A program made the translations under genes and the position numbers. Of a stretch of 64,000 nucleotides of DNA, positions 1-7,672 are shown piece by piece. The notes beneath the pieces are model-generated. The model saw only the letters and a list, made by a program, of their open reading frames with translations. It did not search any database and was not told the DNA's origin. This DNA comes from Aquimarina spinulae (GTDB lineage: Bacteria > Bacteroidota > Bacteroidia > Flavobacteriales > Flavobacteriaceae), in the NCBI RefSeq assembly GCF_943373825.1, contig NZ_CALSBP010000001.1, positions 992,001-1,056,000 of the forward strand, in the 5' to 3' direction. Every line of letters starts with the position of its first letter. Position 1 is the first letter of the stretch.

Positions 1-163
1 GGTAGGGTATTATGTGTATTATCCTTATGATTTTGAAGGACAAACGTATCTTAGAGCAGGAGTTCAATATTATTTTACTAAAAACATATTTGGTTCGCTA
101 ACTGTTAGATCTCATGCTGCCAAAGCTGAGGCTATGGAGTTTTCGATAGGGTATAGATTATAA
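1..163 (+). CDS. Partial outer-membrane beta-barrel protein, possibly acyloxyacyl hydrolase (3' end)
   Basis: Only the last 53 codons are in the window, in the frame starting at base 2 and ending at TAA 161-163. The tail has alternating aromatic and polar residues (VGYYVYYPYDF, VQYYFTK) and ends in IGYRL, the usual C-terminal signature of an outer-membrane barrel strand. The LTVRSHAAKAEAMEFSIGYR ending resembles flavobacterial acyloxyacyl hydrolase/PagL-like lipid A deacylases, which carry a similar His-Ala-Lys-Ala-(Asp/Glu) segment. That family call is from memory of the pattern and is tentative; the barrel call is firmer. Confidence 0.5.
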   Translation, partial: VGYYVYYPYDFEGQTYLRAGVQYYFTKNIFGSLTVRSHAAKAEAMEFSIGYRL

Positions 164-172
164 AAATACTGC

Positions 173-267
173 TGAAATGAGCCATAACAATCGAATGGAT
201 ACCAACCAAGATGTTAAATGGCAAATTCCATCTGACAACTAAAAAACAATAAAAAAGAACAGATGAA
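173..267 (+). repeat. Repeated intergenic element, copy A
   Basis: This 95-base stretch starts 10 bases after the stop of the upstream barrel gene and runs into the first codons of the GIN-domain gene at 263. A second copy lies on the minus strand at 61113-61205, in the same arrangement between two unrelated genes. Over the 66-base core (177-242) the copies match at 53 positions with no insertion or deletion; the block AATGGCAAATTCCATCTGAC is identical, and both copies end ACAATAAAA..GAACAG directly before ATG. The function is unknown. Confidence 0.8.
177..242 (+). CDS. Possible 21-residue peptide inside repeat element copy A
   Basis: ATG 177 opens a 21-codon frame that ends at TAA 240-242, 20 bases before the next gene. 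Its C-terminal half reads VKWQIPSDN. The second copy (61201-61136, minus strand) keeps the same frame length and the residues WQIPSD, but has TAG at codon 6, so it would make only five residues or need a later start. The absence of indels over the frame favours coding or a fixed RNA length; the stop in copy B argues against an essential peptide. I do not recognise the peptide. Confidence 0.3.
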   Translation: MSHNNRMDTNQDVKWQIPSDN

Positions 268-307
268 TCTTAATGTAAGTTTAAAAAAACAGAATGTTGG
301 ACTTGAC

Positions 308-1081
308 ATGTCGAAGTCTTTTTTAAAATATATAGTAGTAAGATGTATAGGGATATGGGTTGTATTATTTTTATTTGGTTGTGATTCTGAAAATGCTTCA
401 GATTGTTTTCAAAGAACAGGAACAATAGTTAGAAAAGAAATTGAAGTTACTGATTTTACACGTATTTTGGTAAATCCAAATATAGAACTAATCGTAAAAG
501 AAGGTGCTATTACTTCAGTAATTATTGAAACGGGAGATAATTTGCTAAACGAAGTTTCGGCAATAGTCGAAGATGATCGACTGGTGCTTAGTAATACTAA
601 TGATTGTGCATTTTTTAGAGATTTTAATCAAACTAAGATTTTTGTTACTGCTCCTAATATTACAGAAATAAGGAGTGGAACACAATTCGATATCTCATCC
701 GATGGGGTATTAAACTATACTTCATTAACATTATTATCTGAAGATTTTGGTGAAAATACCGAAACTACAACAGGAACATTCAATTTGAGTGTAGATTGTG
801 AATCTATTAATGTTGTAGGAAATAATATTGCTTCATTTTTTATAACTGGAACAGTACAGACATTAGATGTCAATTTTGCTTCCGGAACCGGAAGATTTGA
901 AGGAGCTAATTTAGTAGCAGAGAATGTTCAGGTTTTTCATAGAGGGACCAATAAAATTATAGTAAATCCTCAACAATCAATTACAGGAGAGATACGAAGT
1001 ACAGGAGATGTAATTTCGGTGAACAGACCTTCAATTGTTGAAGTAGAAACATTTTTTACGGGAAAACTTATATTTCAATAG
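308..1081 (+). CDS. GIN-domain (DUF2807-like) putative lipoprotein
   Basis: This is probably an outer-membrane or periplasmic lipoprotein. From ATG 308 there is a basic start (MSKSFLKY), a hydrophobic segment (IGIWVVLFLFG) and a lipobox Cys (LFLFGC). An in-frame ATG at 263 would add 15 polar residues; it matches the position where the repeat element ends, so it cannot be excluded. The rest is a beta-helix-like succession of short strands (IELIVKEGAITSVIIETG, VIVE.RLVLSN, FVTAPNITEIRSGTQFDI), the pattern of the GIN domain found in many Bacteroidota lipoproteins of unknown function. No catalytic residues are recognised. Confidence 0.7.
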   Translation: MSKSFLKYIVVRCIGIWVVLFLFGCDSENASDCFQRTGTIVRKEIEVTDFTRILVNPNIELIVKEGAITSVIIETGDNLLNEVSAIVEDDRLVLSNTNDCAFFRDFNQTKIFVTAPNITEIRSGTQFDISSDGVLNYTSLTLLSEDFGENTETTTGTFNLSVDCESINVVGNNIASFFITGTVQTLDVNFASGTGRFEGANLVAENVQVFHRGTNKIIVNPQQSITGEIRSTGDVISVNRPSIVEVETFFTGKLIFQ

Positions 1082-1311
1082 TTATTCAATACGCCTCTCC
1101 TTAGCATTGATAAATAGAATACCTGTGTTGCTTTTACATTTCTTTTTCTTCTATAGTATCGTTTCCATTTCGAACTGATTTCAACAAAGTTTACTTAAAA
1201 CAATAGTAAGGTAACACCATAAAAAGTTTGCGGAATTTAAATCTTTCTAATTGAAATTAATGTCTAACTTTATAAGACACCAGGATTTTATTCCAAATTT
1301 TATATTTAAAA

Positions 1312-4041
1312 ATGATTCAAAATCAGTTTGATAAGACTCAAGATGTTGAGAATGTAGAAGAAAATTATCTTAAAGAAGAACTGTATGCTCTTATTAAGAA
1401 AGACGATTATATTTTTGATTTTATACAAAAATCGAGCCTTGATGGGCTTTGGTTTTGGGATTTAGATAATCCCGAAAACGAGTGGATGAATTCTAAGTTT
1501 TGGACCACTTTGGGATATGATCCCAATAAGATGCCACATAATGCTTCTGCATGGCAGGATATTATAAATAAAGAAGACTTAGAAGTAGTATTTCTTAATT
1601 TTACAAAACATTGTAAAGATCCTTCACATCCGTATGATCAAATCGTAAGGTATAAACATAAATTTGGGCATACCGTATGGATTCATTGTAGAGGATTAGC
1701 GATACGCGATAGTAAAGGAAAACCAGTACGAATGTTGGGCGCTCATACCGACATTACTAAATTAAAAAAAGTAGAAATACAGCTACAAAGGCAGGTAGAT
1801 CGTTACCAACACATTATTGAAGGGACAAACCTGGGGACTTGGGAATGGAATGTAAAAACAGGAGAAACTATGTTTAATGAGAGGTGGGCTAATATAGCTG
1901 GGTATACGCTCTTAGAGTTAGAACCAGTTTCTATCAATACATGGGCAGAATCAGTGCATCCCGATGATTTGGAAAAATCTAATAAACTATTAGAAGATCA
2001 TTTTTCTGGAAAAACACCTTTTTATGAATGTGAAGCCAGAATGAAACATAAAAATGGAGAATGGATATGGGTGTTGGATCGTGGAAAAGTAGTAAGCTGG
2101 GACTCAGAAGGAAATCCAGAATGGATGATTGGTTCACATCAGGAAATCACGGAGAGTAAGAAGGATTTAGAAAAAAACAAGTTATTTATACAACAGGCTC
2201 CAAGTGCTATAGCGATGTTCGATACTGATATGCGTTATTTGGCAGTTTCTCAAAAATGGTATGAAGATTATAATATTAGTGATGATACTATTATAGGTAA
2301 ATCACATTATGACGTTTTTCCCGAAATAGGAGAAAAATGGAAAGATGATCATAAAAGATGCCTTAATGGAGAAGTATTAAAAAGCGAAGAAGATCGTTTC
2401 GAAAGATTAGATGGATCTGTGCAGTGGCTTGCCTGGGAGTTGAGACCATGGTATACCGATGAAAATAAAATAGGAGGTATCTTAATGCATACTGCAGATA
2501 TCACTAGAACCAAAAAAGCAGAAATAGGTCTACGCATTAGCGAAGAAATGTTTAGGAGAAATTTTGAAAATGCTGCAATAGGAATGGTGATGTTGGATCA
2601 AAAAGGTCATTTCACAAAAGTAAATTATAAACTGTGTGAGATTCTTGGGTATTCTAATAACGAATTGACAAAGCTGGCTTTTAAAGATATTCTTCATCCG
2701 GATGATTTAGCAATAAGTAATACGTTATTTCAAAAACTTTTTAAAGGAGAAACGTTGTATAGCAATATGGAGGAAAGATGCTTTCATAAAGATGGCCATA
2801 TTGTATATATCAACCTTTCGGTTTCGGTTATTAAAGGAGAGAGTGATAAACCTACCTATTTTATTGCTCAAATTGCAGATATAAGCCATAAAATTATTGC
2901 CAGGCAAAAGCTGCAGAATACTGTTGGTGAATTAAAAAGTATAATCGATGATATAACTCAGGTAAGTATCATTGGTACAGATAAGAATGGTCTGATCACT
3001 ACATTTAATAAAGGGGCAGAAAACCTGTTAGGGTATACCAAAGAGGAAATAATATTAAAAAAATCACTTTTACTATTACACCAAAAAGAAGAAATAGAAA
3101 AGAGAGAGAAAGAACTATCATTACAGCTAGATCAAGAAATTAAAGGTTTTGAGGTTTTTACAGCATTACTCGAAAATCAGGAGTATGATGTAAAAGAGTG
3201 GACGCATGTAAGAAAGGATGGCATTTGCTTTCCTGTTCAGGTTACATTGTCTCCTATAAAAACCAAAGGAGTGATTAATGGATATCTTGGGGTAGCAACC
3301 GATATTAGTGAGATTAAAAAAGTAGAGCAGGATTTAAAATCATGGTTAACAGTTGCAGAAGATCAAAATAAAAGACTGCGTAATTTTGCGCATATAGTTT
3401 CGCATAATTTAAAATCACATTCTGGGAATTTTCAAATGTTGCTAGACCTGTTTATTCAGGAGAATCCAGAGATTGAGGATAATGAAATCATTCAACTTTT
3501 TAAAACAGCATCAGAGAATCTTACCGAAACCATAGTACATTTAAATGAAGTAGTCTTAATGAATACTTCTGTTGATGAGAATTTAGTTGGGTTGAATTTA
3601 TATGAAGCAATTAACAAAGTCACCGAAAGCGTTTCTGCTATTGCAAAAGAGACTATCGTGACTATAAATAATAATACACAACCAGATATAAATATTTTAG
3701 GAATCCCGGCATACTTAGATAGTATTTTACTAAATTTTATAACTAATGGGATAAAATATAGTTCTGAAGAAAGGGAGAGTTATATCGATTTAAGTACCAG
3801 AATAGAAGGTGAATTTGTGATCTTAAATATTAAGGATAATGGATTGGGGATTGATCTGAAAAGACATCAGGCCAAACTATTTGGGATGTATAAGACTTTT
3901 CATAATAATAAAGAAGCCAGAGGTATAGGACTATTTATTACTAAGAACCAGGTAGAAGCCATGGGCGGTAAAATTGAAGTAGAAAGCACAGTAAATAAAG
4001 GAACAACTTTTAAAATTTATATGAAACATGAAAAAAATTGA
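1312..4041 (+). CDS. Cytoplasmic multi-PAS sensor histidine kinase
   Basis: 909 residues without signal peptide or membrane segment, so a soluble sensor. Five PAS domains lie in series at about residues 40-155, 165-285, 290-400, 410-530 and 540-670; most end in the DIT/ITE/ADI motif that closes a PAC segment (HTDITKLKK, HQEITESKK, TADITRTKK, IADISHK, ATDISEIKK). The kinase core follows: H-box FAHIVSHNLKSHSGNF with phospho-acceptor His698, N-box LNFITNGIKYS, G1 box DNGLGID and G2 box GIGLFI. The gene overlaps the downstream response regulator by 14 bases, so the two very likely form one signalling pair. The input signal cannot be told; the first, second and fourth PAS domains look like PAS_3 folds. 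Confidence 0.93.
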   Translation: MIQNQFDKTQDVENVEENYLKEELYALIKKDDYIFDFIQKSSLDGLWFWDLDNPENEWMNSKFWTTLGYDPNKMPHNASAWQDIINKEDLEVVFLNFTKHCKDPSHPYDQIVRYKHKFGHTVWIHCRGLAIRDSKGKPVRMLGAHTDITKLKKVEIQLQRQVDRYQHIIEGTNLGTWEWNVKTGETMFNERWANIAGYTLLELEPVSINTWAESVHPDDLEKSNKLLEDHFSGKTPFYECEARMKHKNGEWIWVLDRGKVVSWDSEGNPEWMIGSHQEITESKKDLEKNKLFIQQAPSAIAMFDTDMRYLAVSQKWYEDYNISDDTIIGKSHYDVFPEIGEKWKDDHKRCLNGEVLKSEEDRFERLDGSVQWLAWELRPWYTDENKIGGILMHTADITRTKKAEIGLRISEEMFRRNFENAAIGMVMLDQKGHFTKVNYKLCEILGYSNNELTKLAFKDILHPDDLAISNTLFQKLFKGETLYSNMEERCFHKDGHIVYINLSVSVIKGESDKPTYFIAQIADISHKIIARQKLQNTVGELKSIIDDITQVSIIGTDKNGLITTFNKGAENLLGYTKEEIILKKSLLLLHQKEEIEKREKELSLQLDQEIKGFEVFTALLENQEYDVKEWTHVRKDGICFPVQVTLSPIKTKGVINGYLGVATDISEIKKVEQDLKSWLTVAEDQNKRLRNFAHIVSHNLKSHSGNFQMLLDLFIQENPEIEDNEIIQLFKTASENLTETIVHLNEVVLMNTSVDENLVGLNLYEAINKVTESVSAIAKETIVTINNNTQPDINILGIPAYLDSILLNFITNGIKYSSEERESYIDLSTRIEGEFVILNIKDNGLGIDLKRHQAKLFGMYKTFHNNKEARGIGLFITKNQVEAMGGKIEVESTVNKGTTFKIYMKHEKN

Positions 4042-4441
4042 TATAGCTTGTATTATTGATGATGACCCAATTTTTGTATTTGGGATTAAAAAAATAATGG
4101 AACTTGTTGATTTTTGCAATGGCTTTATGGTCTTCCGAAATGGAGAAGAAGCATTAAATAATCTAAAAGCGATTATTTCGGCAAATGAAAAATTACCAGA
4201 TGTTATTTTGTTGGATTTAAATATGCCAGTGCTAGACGGGATACAGTTTTTGGAAGAATTTGTAAAAGTACCATGCAAGAAGAAAATAATTATTTACGTC
4301 GTTTCCTCATCTGTTGATCCAGAAGATATCCTAAGAGCTAAATCTTTTGAGTATGTAAGCGATTATATCGTTAAACCGATTTCTGTAGAAAAACTCAAAG
4401 ATATTTTAAATGATATAGAAAAGACAAGTCATTGTCAATAA
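4028..4441 (+). CDS. Single-domain CheY-like response regulator
   Basis: 137 residues consisting of a receiver domain only. The acidic pocket is IIDDDP (residues 9-14), the phosphoacceptor is Asp63 in LLDLNMP, the switch Ser lies in VVSSSVDP, and the conserved Lys is in VKPIS. There is no output domain, so it acts by protein-protein contact or as a phosphorelay shuttle. Its start overlaps the end of the PAS kinase by 14 bases, which makes that kinase the probable phosphodonor. Confidence 0.92.
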   Translation: MKKIDIACIIDDDPIFVFGIKKIMELVDFCNGFMVFRNGEEALNNLKAIISANEKLPDVILLDLNMPVLDGIQFLEEFVKVPCKKKIIIYVVSSSVDPEDILRAKSFEYVSDYIVKPISVEKLKDILNDIEKTSHCQ

Positions 4442-4472
4442 AAGGATTAAAATATAGGTGTAAGAATTATAT

Positions 4473-5372
4473 TTAAGAAGGGTTAGTGAGTTCTCTAAAC
4501 AAACCTTCCAGGTTTTTATTTTTTCGAGATAGCTGTAATATCTTTAGCTTATTATCATGGGCAAAGTCAAAAACTACTGGGCGCATATCCGTTTTAGTAT
4601 CAAAAGTAATTTGATAAACAAACCCATGAATGTTTTTTACATCACTTACATTAGACAGTTTTTGTAAAAAAGCTTCTTCTATACGATAATCAAACTCGAC
4701 TTCGATAATCTGATCGATCTCGTCTGCTATTTCATGTAAATATTTGTCTGCAACAATTTCTCCTTTGTTAATAATAATGACCCGATCACACATTGCTTCA
4801 ACCTCTTGCATTATGTGAGTAGATAAAAAAACTGTTTTTTCTTTACCAATTGTTTTTATTAATTCTCTAATCTCTACTAGTTGATTGGGATCTAAACCTG
4901 TTGTAGGTTCATCCAGTATTAAAACTTGAGGATCATGAAGTAATGCACATGCCAAACCAACTCGCTGGCGATATCCCTTAGAAAGTTGACTGATTTTTTT
5001 ATTGGCCTCTGGAGTTAACCCTGTTAGTTTGATTACTTCTTCAATTCTGGATTTTGAAATCTTATATACTCGGGCATTAAATGCTAAATACTCTCGTACA
5101 TACATTTCCAAATACAAAGGGTTATGTTCAGGAAGGTACCCTATACTTTTTTGTACATCAATAGCTTGTGAGTATATATCAAAATTATTAACAACGGCAG
5201 AGCCCTCAGAGGGATCAAGATAGGTCGTTAGAATTTTCATCATAGTCGATTTACCCGCCCCGTTAGGACCAAGAAAACCAACAATCTCACCTTGTTTTAT
5301 TGCAAAAGAAATAGCATTAAGTGCTTTTTGATCATTATAAAGTTTAGAAATATTAGATACCGAAATTGACAT
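4473..5372 (-). CDS. gldA: Gliding motility ABC transporter ATP-binding protein GldA
   Basis: ATPase of the GldAFG ABC transporter implicated in gliding in Flavobacterium. Visible are Walker A GPNGAGKST, the Q-loop near SIGYLPEHNPLY, an ABC signature LSKGYRQRVG, Walker B VLILDEPTTGLDP and the H-loop FLSTHIM. The YLPEHNPLYLEMYVREYLAFNARVY stretch is the pattern I associate with GldA, but it is close to other bacterial ABC-2 export ATPases. I place the start at ATG 5372 (MSISVSNISKLY); an upstream TTG at 5381 is also open. As usual for gldA it stands apart from the permease genes. Its promoter carries the 49-bp element shared with the desaturase operon. Confidence 0.82.
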   Translation of the reverse strand: MSISVSNISKLYNDQKALNAISFAIKQGEIVGFLGPNGAGKSTMMKILTTYLDPSEGSAVVNNFDIYSQAIDVQKSIGYLPEHNPLYLEMYVREYLAFNARVYKISKSRIEEVIKLTGLTPEANKKISQLSKGYRQRVGLACALLHDPQVLILDEPTTGLDPNQLVEIRELIKTIGKEKTVFLSTHIMQEVEAMCDRVIIINKGEIVADKYLHEIADEIDQIIEVEFDYRIEEAFLQKLSNVSDVKNIHGFVYQITFDTKTDMRPVVFDFAHDNKLKILQLSRKNKNLEGLFRELTNPS

Positions 5373-5397
5373 ATAGAACAAGTATGAAGTCTGTTTA

Positions 5398-5446
5398 TAC
5401 CCAAAAATACATAATTCATATATGTATTGTATGAGAAACTTAGAAA
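5398..5446 (-). promoter_or_regulatory. gldA promoter element (twin of 7375-7423)
   Basis: On the minus strand this 49-base block is nearly identical (four or five transitions) to 7375-7423. It contains CATATATG flanked by ATACA and TGTA, and ends in TATTTTTG (plus-strand 5402-5409), which fits the Bacteroidota -7 box TAnnTTTG. The start codon of gldA lies about 30 bases downstream. No good -33 TTG is seen at normal spacing, so an activator bound to the conserved block is plausible. Confidence 0.65.
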
Positions 5447-5519
5447 AAATAATTTAACGTAAATTTTCTTTATTCAGTATTCACATTAAGTTAATTAATG
5501 TAAGTAAAAAGACTATTCA

Positions 5520-6452
5520 TTATTTTTTTGACCAATCATTTTCTATCCAGAAGAGCCCGGTAATAAAAATGAATACTCCTAAAAACGCAGGAAATAAATG
5601 AGCAAAATTTAAATACCCGATAGCAAAATGAACTAAAATAGCAGAAGAATATCCTATGGTTATTGCAATTGCCAAAGTTTCCCATAAGATTTTCGAAGGG
5701 TTAGCGTACCAAATTATAAAATATAACATAATACCGATAGTAGCTAAACTACCGCCAAATGAAGCTCTATCATGTGCTATTACAGGAATGAGGTTAGGGT
5801 TTATATCCTGAAGCCCACATACTTTGATATCCATAAAGGCAAGATCTTGAGGAACAAAAACAGACGTCATACCTACCATCATTATAATTGCACCTCCCAG
5901 AAAAAGTGCTAAAGCACTTAGTAGCATTAAACAATTTCCTCTACCCAATCTTGAACTTAGATGAAATTTTTTCTGTTTTTTTAAAAGAGAATTAAATTGA
6001 TATTTTCGTTCTTTCTGATAAGAATGATATAATCCTAATATAAATAATGGAGTTATTGCTATTGTTCCTAGTGCGTGCCATGAGTCAAAATAATTATATC
6101 CCAAATAAGAGAAAAAACTTGCAAAACCATAAATGCCTGATATAAAAAGAACCCACCATGCCCAGGGCTCTTTTTTCTGTAATGGAACTAATGCTAACCA
6201 AAGATATAAGATACCAACCGTAATTAAAGCACCTCCGTAAGAAACACGATCATGAAACATGAACTTTACAATTTTCCCATTTTTATAGCTAGAAAGTTGT
6301 TTTGCTGTCATGCCTATAATATCAATATCATGAGGTAAAAAGCTTCCAGAAAGCGATTGCCCTATTAAAAATACACCAATAAACAATAGTATAATGCCCA
6401 AAACAACAAAAGGAATAATTCCATTTTTAATAAATAGGCGATATAATTTCAT
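5520..6452 (-). CDS. Integral membrane protein with two tandem homologous halves
   Basis: 310 residues with about eight predicted hydrophobic segments. It is an internal duplication: residues ~8-150 and ~170-310 share F(L/V)P(H/Q)D after the first helix, then HDR(V/A)S(Y/F)GG(A/S)LxT(V/I)GI(L/M)Y at the second, and a conserved His near the last pair (SWHALG, FAHLFP). The HDRxSFGG motif in both halves suggests a paired functional site, possibly metal or haem related, but I cannot name the family. The start lies 12 bases after the desaturase stop, so the two genes form one transcript and probably both concern the membrane or lipids. Confidence 0.75.
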   Translation of the reverse strand: MKLYRLFIKNGIIPFVVLGIILLFIGVFLIGQSLSGSFLPHDIDIIGMTAKQLSSYKNGKIVKFMFHDRVSYGGALITVGILYLWLALVPLQKKEPWAWWVLFISGIYGFASFFSYLGYNYFDSWHALGTIAITPLFILGLYHSYQKERKYQFNSLLKKQKKFHLSSRLGRGNCLMLLSALALFLGGAIIMMVGMTSVFVPQDLAFMDIKVCGLQDINPNLIPVIAHDRASFGGSLATIGIMLYFIIWYANPSKILWETLAIAITIGYSSAILVHFAIGYLNFAHLFPAFLGVFIFITGLFWIENDWSKK

Positions 6453-6464
6453 TAATTTTTTACT

Positions 6465-7289
6465 TTATAATTTGATAGTTTCGAGATTGTAATTTTTAAG
6501 ATACGGCAGTAATCTTTTTCCAAGTTTTCTCCAGTTTTGATGAGGAACCATGGGATACAAATGATGTTCTAAATGATAATTATGGTGAGCAAAGAAGAAG
6601 CTTATGATCGGACCTCTAAATAGTTTTGTTTGAAATATTGGATGCGTATAATTTACTTTATGGGGGATATATACTGTAAATAGCGGATACAGCCAACTTC
6701 CCATTTGAACTAATAAAAAATAATATAATAAAAAAGGATAGTGTTGGTATAGTAGTATTGCTATTACTATATATATCAGAAATAAGGTCCCTTCAGCATG
6801 TATCCAAATTCTATCTTTAGTCTTAGAATGTTTTCGTGCCCAAAAAAATAGTTTGTACAAATAAATAATGCCTTCAAGAATTAATTCGTACGGTTTCATA
6901 TGTATAGAAGCACCTTCAATATCATTTTCTTTAGGAAAATTGCGATGGTGGTTTATATGACATACTTTAAAAGCGTGACCGCTTCTTAAGGTTAACATTT
7001 CAATAATTGATAAGAAAAATCTATTTACACCAGGATGTAATTTTAAAGTTCCGTGTACAAGGTCGTGAGATGTCGAAACATAAGTAACAAACATCAATAT
7101 AACAACAGATAGGATTGCCAAGATCCATAATTCATTACTAGCAAAATAAAAATATCCGAAACAACACAGAAATGGTTTCGTAATAGTCCAGACCTTTTGC
7201 GCCTTGGTCAAATACAATAAGTCCTTGCCTAATACCTTGATACTTGGCAGAATTATCTCCTGTTCCATTTGTTTTTGGTTAGATAGCAT
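6465..7289 (-). CDS. Membrane fatty acid desaturase family protein
   Basis: 274 residues with the three histidine clusters of membrane di-iron desaturases: HDLVHGTLKLH (box 1), HINHHRNF (box 2) and HHNYHLEHHLYP (box 3), between hydrophobic segments. It would introduce a double bond or hydroxyl into an acyl or carotenoid-like chain at the inner membrane; the substrate cannot be assigned, and beta-carotene hydroxylase-like relatives share these boxes. ATG 7289 is used; ATG 7268 (MEQEII) is also possible. It is first in a two-gene operon under the 7375-7423 promoter element. Confidence 0.85.
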   Translation of the reverse strand: MLSNQKQMEQEIILPSIKVLGKDLLYLTKAQKVWTITKPFLCCFGYFYFASNELWILAILSVVILMFVTYVSTSHDLVHGTLKLHPGVNRFFLSIIEMLTLRSGHAFKVCHINHHRNFPKENDIEGASIHMKPYELILEGIIYLYKLFFWARKHSKTKDRIWIHAEGTLFLIYIVIAILLYQHYPFLLYYFLLVQMGSWLYPLFTVYIPHKVNYTHPIFQTKLFRGPIISFFFAHHNYHLEHHLYPMVPHQNWRKLGKRLLPYLKNYNLETIKL

Positions 7290-7672
7290 TATAGATAGCC
7301 TTTATTTCTATAATTCTTCTAAGGTTTTTTTAGTAGAACTATAGTGTAAATACTCTCTTAGTAATATAAGTTGGTATCCAAAAGTACATAATTCATATAT
7401 GTGTTGTATGAAAAACTTAGAAATAATGATAGTAACATTAAGATAATATTGAGGTAAAATGATAAGATAAAAGATGTATTATCTTTATAATATAGGATAA
7501 GATATTTTTAATATGTCACTAACCAACTTAAAACAGATAGTCTATAATTTTCTTCATAAACTGGTTTGTCTAAGTCAGCAAATTATCTTTTTTATAGTCT
7601 CTCTTTTTCTTAAAAAAGGATTGTTTAAGCATTGATATGCTATGTTTATCTTTTTTAGATTTTTAAAACATA
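7290..7672. other. Divergent intergenic region, desaturase operon / glycosidase
   Basis: 383 AT-rich bases between the minus-strand desaturase and the plus-strand glycosidase. The only recognisable item is the 49-base promoter element at 7375-7423, oriented toward the desaturase. The 250 bases nearest the glycosidase show no convincing TAnnTTTG box, hairpin or small ORF. Confidence 0.6.
7375..7423 (-). promoter_or_regulatory. Desaturase operon promoter element (twin of 5398-5446)
   Basis: Minus-strand block matching the gldA promoter element over 49 bases. It ends in TACTTTTG (plus-strand 7379-7386), a perfect TAnnTTTG -7 box, with CATATATG about 13 bases upstream. The start codon lies ~85 bases downstream. 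Such similarity is far beyond what a core promoter needs, so a shared regulator binding site is inferred. Confidence 0.65.

Noticed and set aside
1082..1311. Possible regulatory RNA upstream of the PAS kinase
   Set aside because: The 230 bases show no stable stem with a T run, no leader ORF and no convincing promoter box by eye.
3931..4278. 115-codon minus-strand ORF over the kinase/regulator junction
   Set aside because: Antisense to two strongly supported genes; no family resemblance.
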